Assembly (NCBI GenBank): GCA_937925385.1
Contig: CALEWN010000293.1
Coordinates: forward strand, 1-18,948
Origin: an uncultured Senegalimassilia sp.
GTDB lineage: Bacteria; Actinomycetota; Coriobacteriia; Coriobacteriales; Eggerthellaceae
Reading direction: 5' to 3'
DNA: 18,948 nt
Shown here: positions 1 to 6,883 of the stretch, in pieces
How positions within the stretch are numbered: the stretch's first letter is position 1
Layout of the letters: each line of letters begins with the position of its first letter
Position numbers and translations under genes: made by a program
Notes under the pieces: model-generated
Seen by the model: the letters and a program-made list of their open reading frames with translations, nothing else
What the model was told of the DNA's origin: nothing
The model's database searches: none

Positions 1-37
1 GCATGATATAGGTAGGAATCGGAAGAGGGACTGGACT

Positions 38-616
38 GTGGAACTGCTTGAAGAGCGCATCAGGCGCGACGGTGTGGTGAAGTCGGAAGGCGTTCTGAAG
101 GTGGACGGCTTTCTGAACCACCAGATGGACATCAACCTGTTCAACGAGATGGGCAAGGAGCTCAAGCGCCTGTTCGCCGACGCGCCCATCAACAAGATCC
201 TCACCATCGAGGCGTCGGGCATCGGCATCGCCGCCGTGGTGGCGCAGCACTTCGACGTGCCGGTGGTGTTCGCGAAGAAAAGCCAGTCCATCAACCTTGA
301 CGGCGACGTGTACTCCACGAAGATCCAGTCGTTCACGCATCAGCGCATCTACGACGTCATCGTGTCGAAGAAGTTCCTGAGCGCTGACGACCACGTGCTG
401 CTCATCGACGACTTCCTGGCAAACGGCTGCGCCCTGAACGGCCTCATCGACTTGGTCGAGGAGGCGGGCGCCACGGTCGAGGGCATCGGCATCGCCGTGG
501 AGAAGGGCTTCCAGCCCGGCGGCGACGACCTGCGCAGCCGCGGCTACCATCTGGAGTCGTTGGCCATCGTGCAGTCCATGAACCCCGAAACCGGTGAGAT
601 CGAATTCCGCCGATGA
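38..616 (+). CDS. xpt: xanthine phosphoribosyltransferase
   Basis: Purine salvage enzyme of the cytoplasm: it transfers the phosphoribosyl group of PRPP to xanthine to give XMP. The 192-residue product matches the usual Xpt length and keeps family hallmarks: [11 protein letters not shown] near residues 19-29, TIEASGIG near 56-63, and the PRPP-binding loop [11 protein letters not shown] at about 120-130. The start is GTG at 38, chosen because a GGAAGAGGGA purine stretch at 21-30 lies a normal distance upstream and because the residues from there on align with the start of known Xpt proteins. The stop overlaps the next start (ATGA at 613-616), so the two are translationally coupled. In Bacillus xpt is followed by the xanthine permease gene, which fits the remnant found here. 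Any purine riboswitch would lie upstream of the window. Confidence 0.95.
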   Translation: MELLEERIRRDGVVKSEGVLKVDGFLNHQMDINLFNEMGKELKRLFADAPINKILTIEASGIGIAAVVAQHFDVPVVFAKKSQSINLDGDVYSTKIQSFTHQRIYDVIVSKKFLSADDHVLLIDDFLANGCALNGLIDLVEEAGATVEGIGIAVEKGFQPGGDDLRSRGYHLESLAIVQSMNPETGEIEFRR

Positions 617-804
617 GCATGCGCATGAAGCCCTTCGATCACGACGAGCTGCTCAAGCTTGACGGCGACGTCCCGTTCGTCCGCTCCGTGCCGTACGGCA
701 TCCAGCATATCTTGGCCATGTTCGTGGCCAACCTGGCGCTGCCCCGGGATATGGAGGTCAAGGTCGCGGCTTCCCCAGAACCGCAGGACGACTCCGAAAA
801 GTAA
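613..804 (+). pseudogene. remnant of NCS2 xanthine/uracil permease (internally deleted)
   Basis: A 63-codon frame coupled to xpt by an ATGA overlap. Residues about 22-42 (FVRSVPYGIQHILAMFVANL) look like the start of a nucleobase:cation symporter-2 permease, which normally opens with a PxGxQHxLAMFxxN-type motif and runs to more than 400 residues. After ANLA the sequence passes straight to LPRDMEVKVAAS and an acidic tail, which resembles the short cytoplasmic C-terminus of such permeases. The simplest reading is an in-frame internal deletion that removed nearly all membrane segments. The family match is from memory of the motif and the xpt-permease pairing is established in other bacteria; the deletion itself is inferred. 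A genuine small membrane peptide remains possible. Confidence 0.6.
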
Positions 805-982
805 CGGTTCCGTAAAACACGCCCTTACTTTTGGATATAGCGTAAAGGAGCCCCGTGTATGCGGGTCCGCATGCCACAATAGAAGAGCTACGTGATTAGC
901 AAGCCTCCGGCGCGCCGGGGGCTGGGGGGCGGGCTGAGGCCCGCCTCTTCGATATGTACCCAACATAAGGAGACCCGCTTTT
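805..982. other. intergenic region with three short dyads
   Basis: Between the permease remnant and the CNNM gene there are three inverted repeats. ATGCGG-GT-CCGCAT lies at 859-872 and could be an operator. CCGGCGCGCCGG at 907-918 is self-complementary. GGCGGGC-TGAG-GCCCGCC at 928-945 is a hairpin followed by TCTTC. No convincing -35/-10 pair was found. Confidence 0.4.
928..950 (+). terminator. possible weak terminator or leader hairpin
   Basis: A perfect 7-bp stem (928-934 with 939-945) closes a TGAG loop and is followed by TCTTC rather than a clean T run. It lies 33 bases before the next start codon, so it may end the xpt transcript or act as a leader hairpin of the downstream gene. Confidence 0.35.
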
Positions 983-2305
983 ATGCACATAGGCTTAAGC
1001 CTGATTCTTGTCGTCTTGTTCCTGGCCATGAACGCGTTTTTCGTCATCGCCGAATTCGCTTTGGTGCGCGTTCGAAAATCTCAGCTCGAGCTGGCCGTCG
1101 AGCAAGGCAAGAAGGGTGCGAAAAGCGCCATGCACATTGCCGAGAACGTCAACCAGTACCTGTCCGCCTGCCAGCTGGGCATCACGTTGGCGTCGCTGGC
1201 ATTGGGCTGGTTGGGCGAGCCCGCGTTCTCCGCTCTCATCCGACCGTTGTTCGAGATGCTGCACCTGCCCGAGGCTTTGATCAGCGTGGTGGCCGTGGCC
1301 ATCGGCTACTTCGTCATGACCACGCTGCACGTCGTGGTGGGCGAGCTCATCCCCAAGTCGTTCGCCATTTTCGCCACCGAGCGCTACGCGCTGTTCACGG
1401 CCGGCCCGCTCATGGCGTTCTATAAGATCACCTATCCCGTCATGATCCTGTTCAACGGTATTACCAATGCCGTGGTGCGCCTGACCGGTCACGACCCGGC
1501 CAACGAGCGCGAGGTGTATACGGGCGACGAGATCAAGCTGCTCATCGACGAGTCCACGGAAAGCGGCCTCATCGACCCCGAGCAGAACGAGTTCGTGGAC
1601 AACATCTTCGACTTGGGCGACAAGGACGCCGAGGCCATCATGACCCCGCGAACCGACCTGGTGTGCATCGACCTTGAGGACTCCCTGGAAGAGAACATGG
1701 CGCTGGTCACGCGTTACAAGTACACGCGCTACCCCGTGTGCCGCGAGTCGAAGGACCGCATCGTGGGCTTCGTGCATGTGAAGGACCTGTACCTGATGCA
1801 GAAGGGCTCCACCATCGATGACCTGCCCGTGCGCACCATCGAGGCGGTGCCCGAGAGCATCCCTGTGGCGAAGCTGCTGCAGGTGCTGCAGGAGGGTTCC
1901 ACGAAGATCGCCGTGGTGGTCGACGAGCACGGCGGCACGGCCGGCATCGTCACCATGACCGACATCATGGAGCAGATCGTCGGCCACGTCGACGACGAGT
2001 ACCGCCATACCGACAGCGAGCTGGTGAAGAAGCTCACCGACGACACCATGATGATCGACGGCGGCATGGCTGTGGGCGACTTCGAGGAGCTCATCGGCTT
2101 CACGCCTGAAGACGCTGAGGATTGCGAGACGCTCGGCGGCCTGATCATGGACGTGCTCGACCGCATCCCCTCCGAGGGCGAAAGCCTGACGCTCGAGGGC
2201 AAGGAGGTCACGGCGAAGCTGACGGTGGTGCGCATGGACCGCCATCGCATCGACCGCGTGAAGCTCGTGCTCACCCCGAAGCCCAAGCAAGCAGAAGAAG
2301 AATAG
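983..2305 (+). CDS. CNNM/CBS/CorC_HlyC-family membrane protein (hemolysin-C / Mg-Co efflux type)
   Basis: A 440-residue inner-membrane protein with the classic order of the family: an N-terminal CNNM (DUF21) transmembrane domain over roughly residues 1-190, including NAFFVIAEFALV near 17-28 and GELIPKSFA near 119-127; a CBS-domain pair beginning around the MTPRTD motif (about 218-223) and running to about 325; and a C-terminal CorC_HlyC domain to the end. Family members are linked to magnesium or cobalt efflux and were once annotated as hemolysins; no haemolytic role should be read from that. The start at 983 has AAGGAG about ten bases upstream. It stands alone, with a strong terminator straight after the stop. 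Ion specificity cannot be told from sequence. Confidence 0.9.
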   Translation: MHIGLSLILVVLFLAMNAFFVIAEFALVRVRKSQLELAVEQGKKGAKSAMHIAENVNQYLSACQLGITLASLALGWLGEPAFSALIRPLFEMLHLPEALISVVAVAIGYFVMTTLHVVVGELIPKSFAIFATERYALFTAGPLMAFYKITYPVMILFNGITNAVVRLTGHDPANEREVYTGDEIKLLIDESTESGLIDPEQNEFVDNIFDLGDKDAEAIMTPRTDLVCIDLEDSLEENMALVTRYKYTRYPVCRESKDRIVGFVHVKDLYLMQKGSTIDDLPVRTIEAVPESIPVAKLLQVLQEGSTKIAVVVDEHGGTAGIVTMTDIMEQIVGHVDDEYRHTDSELVKKLTDDTMMIDGGMAVGDFEELIGFTPEDAEDCETLGGLIMDVLDRIPSEGESLTLEGKEVTAKLTVVRMDRHRIDRVKLVLTPKPKQAEEE

Positions 2306-2308
2306 CAA

Positions 2309-2340
2309 GAAGGCCTCCCAACCGGGAGGCCTTCGTTTTG
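2309..2340 (+). terminator. rho-independent terminator
   Basis: A perfect 11-bp stem (2309-2319 pairing with 2324-2334) with loop AACC is followed by GTTTTG. It begins four bases after the CNNM stop. It lies between convergent genes and could also slow transcription arriving from the amidohydrolase side, although the minus-strand tail (TTGCTATTC) is poorer in T. Confidence 0.9.
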
Positions 2341-2366
2341 CTGCGCGTTCGCGAGTTCGGGCGCGT

Positions 2367-3173
2367 CTACTCGACCTTCACGCCGGAGAAGCGCTCGGCG
2401 TTGTGCCACAGGATGTTCTCCAGCTCGTCCTCGGTGAAGCCGGCCGTGGCGAGCGTGTGGTACTCCTCGGCAGGGTCCCACATGGGGAAATCGCTGCCGA
2501 ACATGATGCGGTCGGTGCCCCACATGCGCGCAAGCTCCACCGTGCGGCGCTGTCCCAGGAAGAACTGCGAGCTGGACTCGTCAAGGAACACGCGGTCGTT
2601 CATGGCCACCTCGTGCAGGATGTCGTAGCCCACCTCGAAGCGCGACCAGCAGCCGAAGTGCGCTGCGTCAACCACCAGGTCGGGGAACGTGCGCAGGATG
2701 TTCACCAGACGGCGCGGATGAGAGTAGTCGTAGCGATAGTCGCCCGTGTGGATGACCACGGGAAGCCCCAGTTGCTCGCAGATGGCGTATACCTCCATGA
2801 GCCTTGGGTCGTCCATGTTCACCTTTTGCGTGTCGGGATGAAGCTTGACGCCGTGCAGGCCCAGTTCGACTGCGCGTTGCAGCTCGGCAGCCGGGTCCTC
2901 GAAGTCCTGCTGCATGGTGGCGAAGCCGATAAACTCGGGGTGCTCTTGGCATTGTTTCGCAATGAAGTCGTTGATGGCGGTGACGGCGTGGGGGGTGGTT
3001 GCCACGGAATGCACGATGAAGTGCGTGATGGGCGCGCGGTCCTTTGCTGAAAGCAAGCCGTCGGCCGTGCCATTGCCGAACATGTCCACGCTATAGAAGT
3101 CGCCAACGGCATCAACGGCCCTCGAGGCGATTTTATTCGGGTAGATATGCGCATGCGCATCGATAATGGCCAT
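2367..3173 (-). CDS. amidohydrolase family protein (Amidohydro_2 type TIM-barrel metal-dependent hydrolase or decarboxylase)
   Basis: A 268-residue cytoplasmic enzyme of the amidohydrolase superfamily. Metal-binding positions are visible: the HxH pair in DAHAHIYP (H7, H9), a His in VVIHTGDY (H142), a His in DAAHFG (H172) and the late Asp in FGSDFPMW (D228). This matches the Amidohydro_2 branch, which includes hydrolases, lactonases and decarboxylases of the 2-amino-3-carboxymuconate semialdehyde type. The substrate is not evident. The frame is open further upstream, but ATG at 3173 is preferred because AAGGAG lies seven bases before it and because the barrel starts immediately after with AIIDAHAH. 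It faces the CNNM gene across a shared terminator and has no obvious operon partner. Confidence 0.88.
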   Translation of the reverse strand: MAIIDAHAHIYPNKIASRAVDAVGDFYSVDMFGNGTADGLLSAKDRAPITHFIVHSVATTPHAVTAINDFIAKQCQEHPEFIGFATMQQDFEDPAAELQRAVELGLHGVKLHPDTQKVNMDDPRLMEVYAICEQLGLPVVIHTGDYRYDYSHPRRLVNILRTFPDLVVDAAHFGCWSRFEVGYDILHEVAMNDRVFLDESSSQFFLGQRRTVELARMWGTDRIMFGSDFPMWDPAEEYHTLATAGFTEDELENILWHNAERFSGVKVE

Positions 3174-3322
3174 ATTGCAACTCCTTGTTTCGATAGTTTC
3201 CCCGATTGTACGGCACCGCGCAGGCTGGTTCGCCGGGCATTTCGGGGAAACTGCTGGTATCGCAATCATGCTTTGGCTTCCGGTCTGTTGCGCATCATGC
3301 GGACGCTGTCATACAAGTAGAT

Positions 3323-3341
3323 CTTCTGGGCGGTATTGCAG
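3323..3341 (+). repeat. intergenic repeat copy A (CTTCTGGGCGGTATTGCAG)
   Basis: The first of three local copies of a TTCTGGGCGGT(N)TTGCAG motif. The inverted copy at 3467-3485 shares TTCTGGGCGGT, one variable base, then TTGCAG. It is followed by AAAAAGGGG, a purine run also seen after the diverged copy near 18142. Confidence 0.5.
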
Positions 3342-3373
3342 AAAAAGGGGTCGGATTTGCCCGTCGCTCCCGG

Positions 3374-3389
3374 ACTTCTGGGCGGTTTG
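3374..3389 (+). repeat. intergenic repeat copy B, left arm of a 112-bp inverted-repeat element
   Basis: ACTTCTGGGCGGTTT is an exact 15-bp inverted match to 3471-3485. The CTCCCGG just before it also precedes the copy near 18088, so the shared unit extends upstream of the core. Confidence 0.6.
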
Positions 3390-3470
3390 AAAGGGCAGTT
3401 TTTCCCTGCCGGGCGTAAAACCCCAGGTCACAATCATGCCAAAAGCCAAATTACCTCGAAATCGCCTGCA

Positions 3471-3485
3471 AAACCGCCCAGAAGT
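3471..3485 (-). repeat. intergenic repeat copy C, right arm (inverted)
   Basis: AAACCGCCCAGAAGT is the exact reverse complement of the 15 bases at 3374-3388. The two arms enclose about 82 bases, giving a small MITE-like or attenuator-like layout. No target duplication is evident outside the arms. Confidence 0.6.
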
Positions 3486-3492
3486 TTGGAAG

Positions 3493-3559
3493 GTGCAGCC
3501 TCGGAACGCACGCGGGGGCGCGGCTGGTGCCGCGCCCCCCACGCGCTTGTGGGCTGCAC
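3493..3559 (-). terminator. GC-rich stem-loop downstream of the helicase-like gene
   Basis: A perfect 11-bp stem (3514-3524 with 3529-3539, loop TGGT) is enclosed by a second inverted repeat (GTGCAGCC at 3493-3500, GGCTGCAC at 3552-3559). It lies just past the stop of the minus-strand helicase-like gene, where a terminator is expected. There is no T run on either strand, so termination would need another factor. Confidence 0.45.
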
Positions 3560-3591
3560 TCTGCGAGCCCGCGTTCATATCCGGTTGCAGC

Positions 3592-5556
3592 CTAGTTCAG
3601 ACCGTACTCCGCCAGAAGAGCCTGGCCGCCCATGGTGGTGGGGGCGGCGTCGCCGGCCTCGCCCAGGAAGCAGGACGGGCGCACGATGGCCATGCGCTTG
3701 CCGTTCTCGCTCTTCACGCGCACCACCTGCATCTTCGTGCGCTCGGCCAGCTCCAGCTCGGCCTTGCTGAAGTGCGACAGCACCAGCAGGTGCTTGGCCT
3801 TCGCCACGCCGCCCATGAAGTCGCGGCGCTCGGAGTCCATGATGCGGTTGCGCTCGCCGTCGGTGCTGATCACCTCGAAGGCGTTGCGCTGCGGGAAGAA
3901 GCCGTCGATGCAGCCGACCACGAACATGTTGTCGTACTCGGTGCCGCACAGGTTCTGCGGCAGGCAGATGTGCACGACGTGCGGGTCCTCGGTCCACACC
4001 GGGTCGGAGATGGCGGCCTGCTCGAGCTCGAGCAGACTCTTCGCCGTCTCGTCGCCCACCATGTCGGCGGCGACGGCCTCGAACTCGCTGATGCCCTCGG
4101 CGCCGATGGCCTTCATGAGGCCGAAGCCGCGGCGCGTGGCGTTCTTTTCAAGGAAGTCCTGGCCGGAGCGCCATTTCTCGGCCAGCGTGCGGGCGCGCAG
4201 GAACGGCTCCTTCGCGCCGAAGCCGGCGTTGCCCACCTGCTGGAGCGCCTGGTACAGCGTAAGGCCCTCGGCCTCGGCGAAGTCCTGCAGGCCCATCCAA
4301 GCGTCGGAGTTCGTCAGCGCGTTGTCGAAGCCGCACCAGCTGCGCCACGCGATCATGTCGGTGGGGTCGGCCAGCAGGGCCAGCTTCGTGTACGCCACGA
4401 GCGCGCGGGAGCGCGTGGAGTCGCGCGGGTCGCCCGCGAGTGTGCCGGCGGCGCCGGCGGCGGACACGTTGAAGCCGCGGCGGCGCAGCATCTTCTCCAC
4501 CATGACGGCCCAGCGGCGGTTGGGAACGACCACGCAGGTGTTGGCCTCGCGCGCGTCCTCCTGGCCGTCCAGCAGCTTGCGCAGGTACTTCGTCAGGCCG
4601 TTGAGCTCGTCCTCGGGCGTGTTCCACTTGATGGACTGCACGCCCTGCGGCAGGCCCTCGGCCCCGGCGGCGCGTTCGATGGGCGTGGCGCTGCCGGCGA
4701 TGTAGGCGCTATCCATGTCGCCTTCGGTGCACAGCGCGTCGGCCAGCGCGATGATCTGCGGGTTTCCGAACGCGCCCTGCAGATGGAACACCTCCACGTC
4801 GTGGCGCACGGCCTCGAACTTCAGGAATCCCTCGATGTAGGGGTGGTTGCCGCGCTTGGACATCATCTGGTTGGGGTTGCCCGTCACCATGATCTGCTTA
4901 TCGGCCAGCAGGCACAGCACCGTCTGCTCGGCGTGGGAGAAGTTCTGGAAGTCGTCGGCAAGCACGTAGGCGAAGCTGCCGCGAGTACCCTCGCCGGCGT
5001 CGCTTTTCAGGAAGTCGGCGGCAAGCATGGGGGCCTCGCCGGCAAGCATGGCGCCGCGCAGCTTCAGGATGCGCGTGGCGTAGGCCAGCAGGTTGTCCGC
5101 CGCGGTGCCGGCGTTCCACTCCTCGCGCGGCTCGTAACCGGCCATCTTGCGGTCCAAAAAGCCCAGCATGCTACGCAGCTTGCGCGGCTGCTCGCCGATG
5201 GTCTTGAGGTCTTCCAGGAAGAAGTTGTACTCGGCGCTGTTGAGGATGCGCGGCACGCGGCCGGTGGCCTCGCGGGCGGCGGGCTCATCGAGCACCGAAA
5301 CGGCGGCGTCGAGCGCGGTGCACACGCGCACCGACAGGGCGGCACCGATGAGGTTTGCGGGAAGGGCGCGGCGAAGGCGCTTGCGGAAGGCCTGCGCGGC
5401 GAAGGCGTTGGTGACCGCTACCAAGATGGATGCGGGAGCTTCCCCGTTCTGGATAAGGTGCGCGCAGCGCGCCACGAGCGCCTGCGTCTTGCCGCTGCGC
5501 TCGGCGCCCTCGACCTTGGCGAGGCGTCCATCGAATGCGGCGATGGTATCTATCAT
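3592..5556 (-). CDS. degenerate UvrD/PcrA-like superfamily-1 helicase protein
   Basis: A 654-residue protein with the plan of SF1A DNA helicases. Walker A is GAERSGKT at residues 17-24; a Walker-B-like VLADDFQNF lies near 198-206, where UvrD has DEFQD; GNPNQ at 226-230 sits in the place of motif III (GDPDQ). Near the C-terminus, FVVGCIDGFFP and RRDFMGGVAKAKHLLVLS fall where motifs V and VI should be, but motif VI lacks the usual TRA arginine context. Nucleotide binding looks likely; true helicase activity is doubtful. ATG at 5556 is preferred over an upstream in-frame start because GAAGGGAG lies six bases before it and because the Walker A distance is then normal. It follows the alanine-rich gene on the same strand and may be co-transcribed with it. 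Confidence 0.75.
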   Translation of the reverse strand: MIDTIAAFDGRLAKVEGAERSGKTQALVARCAHLIQNGEAPASILVAVTNAFAAQAFRKRLRRALPANLIGAALSVRVCTALDAAVSVLDEPAAREATGRVPRILNSAEYNFFLEDLKTIGEQPRKLRSMLGFLDRKMAGYEPREEWNAGTAADNLLAYATRILKLRGAMLAGEAPMLAADFLKSDAGEGTRGSFAYVLADDFQNFSHAEQTVLCLLADKQIMVTGNPNQMMSKRGNHPYIEGFLKFEAVRHDVEVFHLQGAFGNPQIIALADALCTEGDMDSAYIAGSATPIERAAGAEGLPQGVQSIKWNTPEDELNGLTKYLRKLLDGQEDAREANTCVVVPNRRWAVMVEKMLRRRGFNVSAAGAAGTLAGDPRDSTRSRALVAYTKLALLADPTDMIAWRSWCGFDNALTNSDAWMGLQDFAEAEGLTLYQALQQVGNAGFGAKEPFLRARTLAEKWRSGQDFLEKNATRRGFGLMKAIGAEGISEFEAVAADMVGDETAKSLLELEQAAISDPVWTEDPHVVHICLPQNLCGTEYDNMFVVGCIDGFFPQRNAFEVISTDGERNRIMDSERRDFMGGVAKAKHLLVLSHFSKAELELAERTKMQVVRVKSENGKRMAIVRPSCFLGEAGDAAPTTMGGQALLAEYGLN

Positions 5557-5721
5557 GTGAAACTCCCTTCGGTAGCGGCTATCTGGGGCCCCGTCGCGCG
5601 CGCACGGCACGCGGCGGGGCGGTTTTCAAAAGGTGGCGAAGGCGTTGCCGCACAGGCGGCGCCTTCCGGCGGGCGCTGTGGTTCGTGGGCGGGGCGCGCT
5701 CGCGGTCCCCGCAAAAGGCAT
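5557..5721. other. 165-bp gap with stem-loop between two minus-strand genes
   Basis: The gap holds an imperfect hairpin, GAAGGCG at 5638-5644 with CGCCTTC at 5660-5666 and an inner CCGC/GCGG pair. A GC-rich imperfect dyad lies around 5590-5622. These could reduce read-through from the upstream alanine-rich gene into the helicase-like gene. There is no T run. Confidence 0.35.
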
Positions 5722-6564
5722 TTAGGCCTCGAACACCTTGCTCGTGCCGTCAGTATACTCCACGGTCCACGTGCGGTACGTCGGCGCGAACGTAGGCTCA
5801 TCAAGTTCGAACACAAGCTCCGGCGGCTCCATGCCGCCGCCGTCGACGGCGCCCTCGCCGTCAGCGGACCGCGCGTCGGCCTTCACCAGCTCGGGCGACT
5901 CCAGGAACGCCTCTGCAGCGGCTGCCTCTGCGGCGGCGCGCTCGGCCTCTGCGGCTGCCTCGGCCTCTGCGGCGGCTGCCTCCTCGGCGGCCTTGCGCTC
6001 GGCGAACGCGGCTGCGCCGGCTTCCACCTGCGCGGCCCAATCGTCGTCGGAGGGCATGCTCACGCGCGCGATAGAGCCGGCATCGCCCAGCTTGCCCTCG
6101 TTGTAGGCGTCGCGCACGAGCGAGAGCATGTCGGCGGCGTCCTCGGCGATGCCGCTCACGTCGTTCATATGCAGGCGCACGGGCAGCGTGCCGTTCTGCA
6201 GGTCCACTTCAAGCCATGTGAACGCAAGCTCGCGCCCGCCCTCGATCTCCTTCTGGCGCTTGTTATAGATGAGCGCCTGGTTGCCCAGCTTGCGGAACTG
6301 GTTGCGGAACCAATCGCGCATCACGTCGTTCCACAGCTCGTCGGAACCTTCCTCGCCGGCTGCCAGGTACTGGCGCGTACCCAGCTTCACCAGCATGCGC
6401 ATGGTGTTCTCCGCCGGAGCGTCCTCGCCTGCGGCGGCGTGCGTGCGCACCAGCGTCGAGCCCACGTAGGCGTAGCTGCGGCCGATCTCCAGGCGCAGCT
6501 CCTCGCAGTCCACGCGCTCGTCCAAGTCCAGTATCAGCGTCATCGAAGGTCTTGGTTGTGCCAT
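5722..6564 (-). CDS. unrecognised protein with alanine/glutamate-rich coiled-coil segment
   Basis: I do not recognise this 280-residue protein. It has no signal peptide or membrane span. The first 150 residues look globular (TLILDLDERVDCEELRLEIG near the start, WFRNQFRKLGNQALIYNKRQKE in the middle). Roughly residues 175-225 are a run of Ala, Glu and Arg typical of a long helix or coiled coil. The last 30 residues (EPTFAPTYRTWTVEYTDGTSKVFEA region) look like a small beta unit. The start at 6564 has AGGGG about eight bases upstream; ATG at 6543 is the alternative and has no ribosome site. A TATACT hexamer on the minus strand at 6667-6662 may be its -10 box. It is followed by the helicase-like gene on the same strand, so a shared role in DNA handling is possible but only inferred. 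Confidence 0.7.
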   Translation of the reverse strand: MAQPRPSMTLILDLDERVDCEELRLEIGRSYAYVGSTLVRTHAAAGEDAPAENTMRMLVKLGTRQYLAAGEEGSDELWNDVMRDWFRNQFRKLGNQALIYNKRQKEIEGGRELAFTWLEVDLQNGTLPVRLHMNDVSGIAEDAADMLSLVRDAYNEGKLGDAGSIARVSMPSDDDWAAQVEAGAAAFAERKAAEEAAAAEAEAAAEAERAAAEAAAAEAFLESPELVKADARSADGEGAVDGGGMEPPELVFELDEPTFAPTYRTWTVEYTDGTSKVFEA

Positions 6565-6661
6565 GTCCTTTACCCCTAACTCTTCGTTCGGCGAATGCCT
6601 TGCGGGCTACCCGAATAGGGCCCGCCCCAGGTCATCCACCTGCGTCCTCTTCGCTAACCAA

Positions 6662-6667
6662 AGTATA
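6662..6667 (-). promoter_or_regulatory. candidate -10 element for the minus-strand two-gene unit
   Basis: TATACT on the minus strand lies about 100 bases upstream of the start at 6564. The upstream hexamer at a suitable distance (TGATTT, 18 bases away) is a poor -35 match, so this is tentative. Confidence 0.3.
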
Positions 6668-6687
6668 AATGCCCAGTTCAGAGCAAA

Positions 6688-6706
6688 ATCATCCCGCAAG
6701 GATGAT
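6688..6706. promoter_or_regulatory. candidate operator dyad ATCATCC-N5-GGATGAT
   Basis: A perfect 7-bp inverted repeat with a 5-base spacer lies between two divergent units. It is about 20 bases upstream of the minus-strand TATACT and about 28 bases upstream of the plus-strand TATGAT, suitable for a dimeric regulator acting on either side. No regulator gene is in the window. Confidence 0.4.
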
Positions 6707-6773
6707 ATGCGCGCGCTCATACAATCCCACCCTTATGATTCCCGTCCGGCGCACCGCCGTACCATCGGGTCAT

Positions 6774-6883
6774 CGCATTGGGAACGCGGCGCCGTAGCCG
6801 CATCCGGCCCGGCCGCCCCCTCCTCCCTCCCCCCCCTTGCAGGCGGAGGCAGGGTGCCGGCACGGCGCCGCGTTCCCAATGCG
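6774..6883 (+). repeat. 21-bp perfect inverted repeat in the molybdoenzyme leader
   Basis: Bases 6774-6794 are exactly complementary in reverse to 6863-6883; the arms begin CGCATTGGGAACGCGG. The 68-base interior is C-rich on one side, including eight consecutive C at 6829-6836, and G-rich on the other, so more pairing is possible inside. It sits 43 bases before the start codon. It may be a dispersed repeat element or a regulatory leader structure. Confidence 0.75.

Larger units (their letters stand above)
3174..3591. other. 418-bp intergenic region with dispersed repeats
   Basis: No gene is supported here. The stretch contains three copies of a TTCTGGGCGGT motif (two direct, one inverted) and, nearer the right side, a strong GC hairpin nested in a shorter outer repeat. 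It separates the promoter side of the amidohydrolase from the 3' end of the helicase-like gene. Confidence 0.6.

Noticed and set aside
995-2308. Long minus-strand frame opposite the CNNM/CorC gene
   Set aside because: The product is a His/Asp/Val-rich shadow; the plus strand has full CNNM, CBS and CorC_HlyC domains.
3174-3269. N-terminal extension of the amidohydrolase
   Set aside because: The extra 32 residues are Cys/Pro-rich and unlike the family; AAGGAG supports the start at 3173.
3436-6579. Plus-strand open frame of more than 1000 codons opposite the helicase-like and alanine-rich genes
   Set aside because: It is a high-GC antisense shadow: its product is rich in His, Val, Arg and Gly without motifs, while the minus strand carries a Walker A and good ribosome sites.
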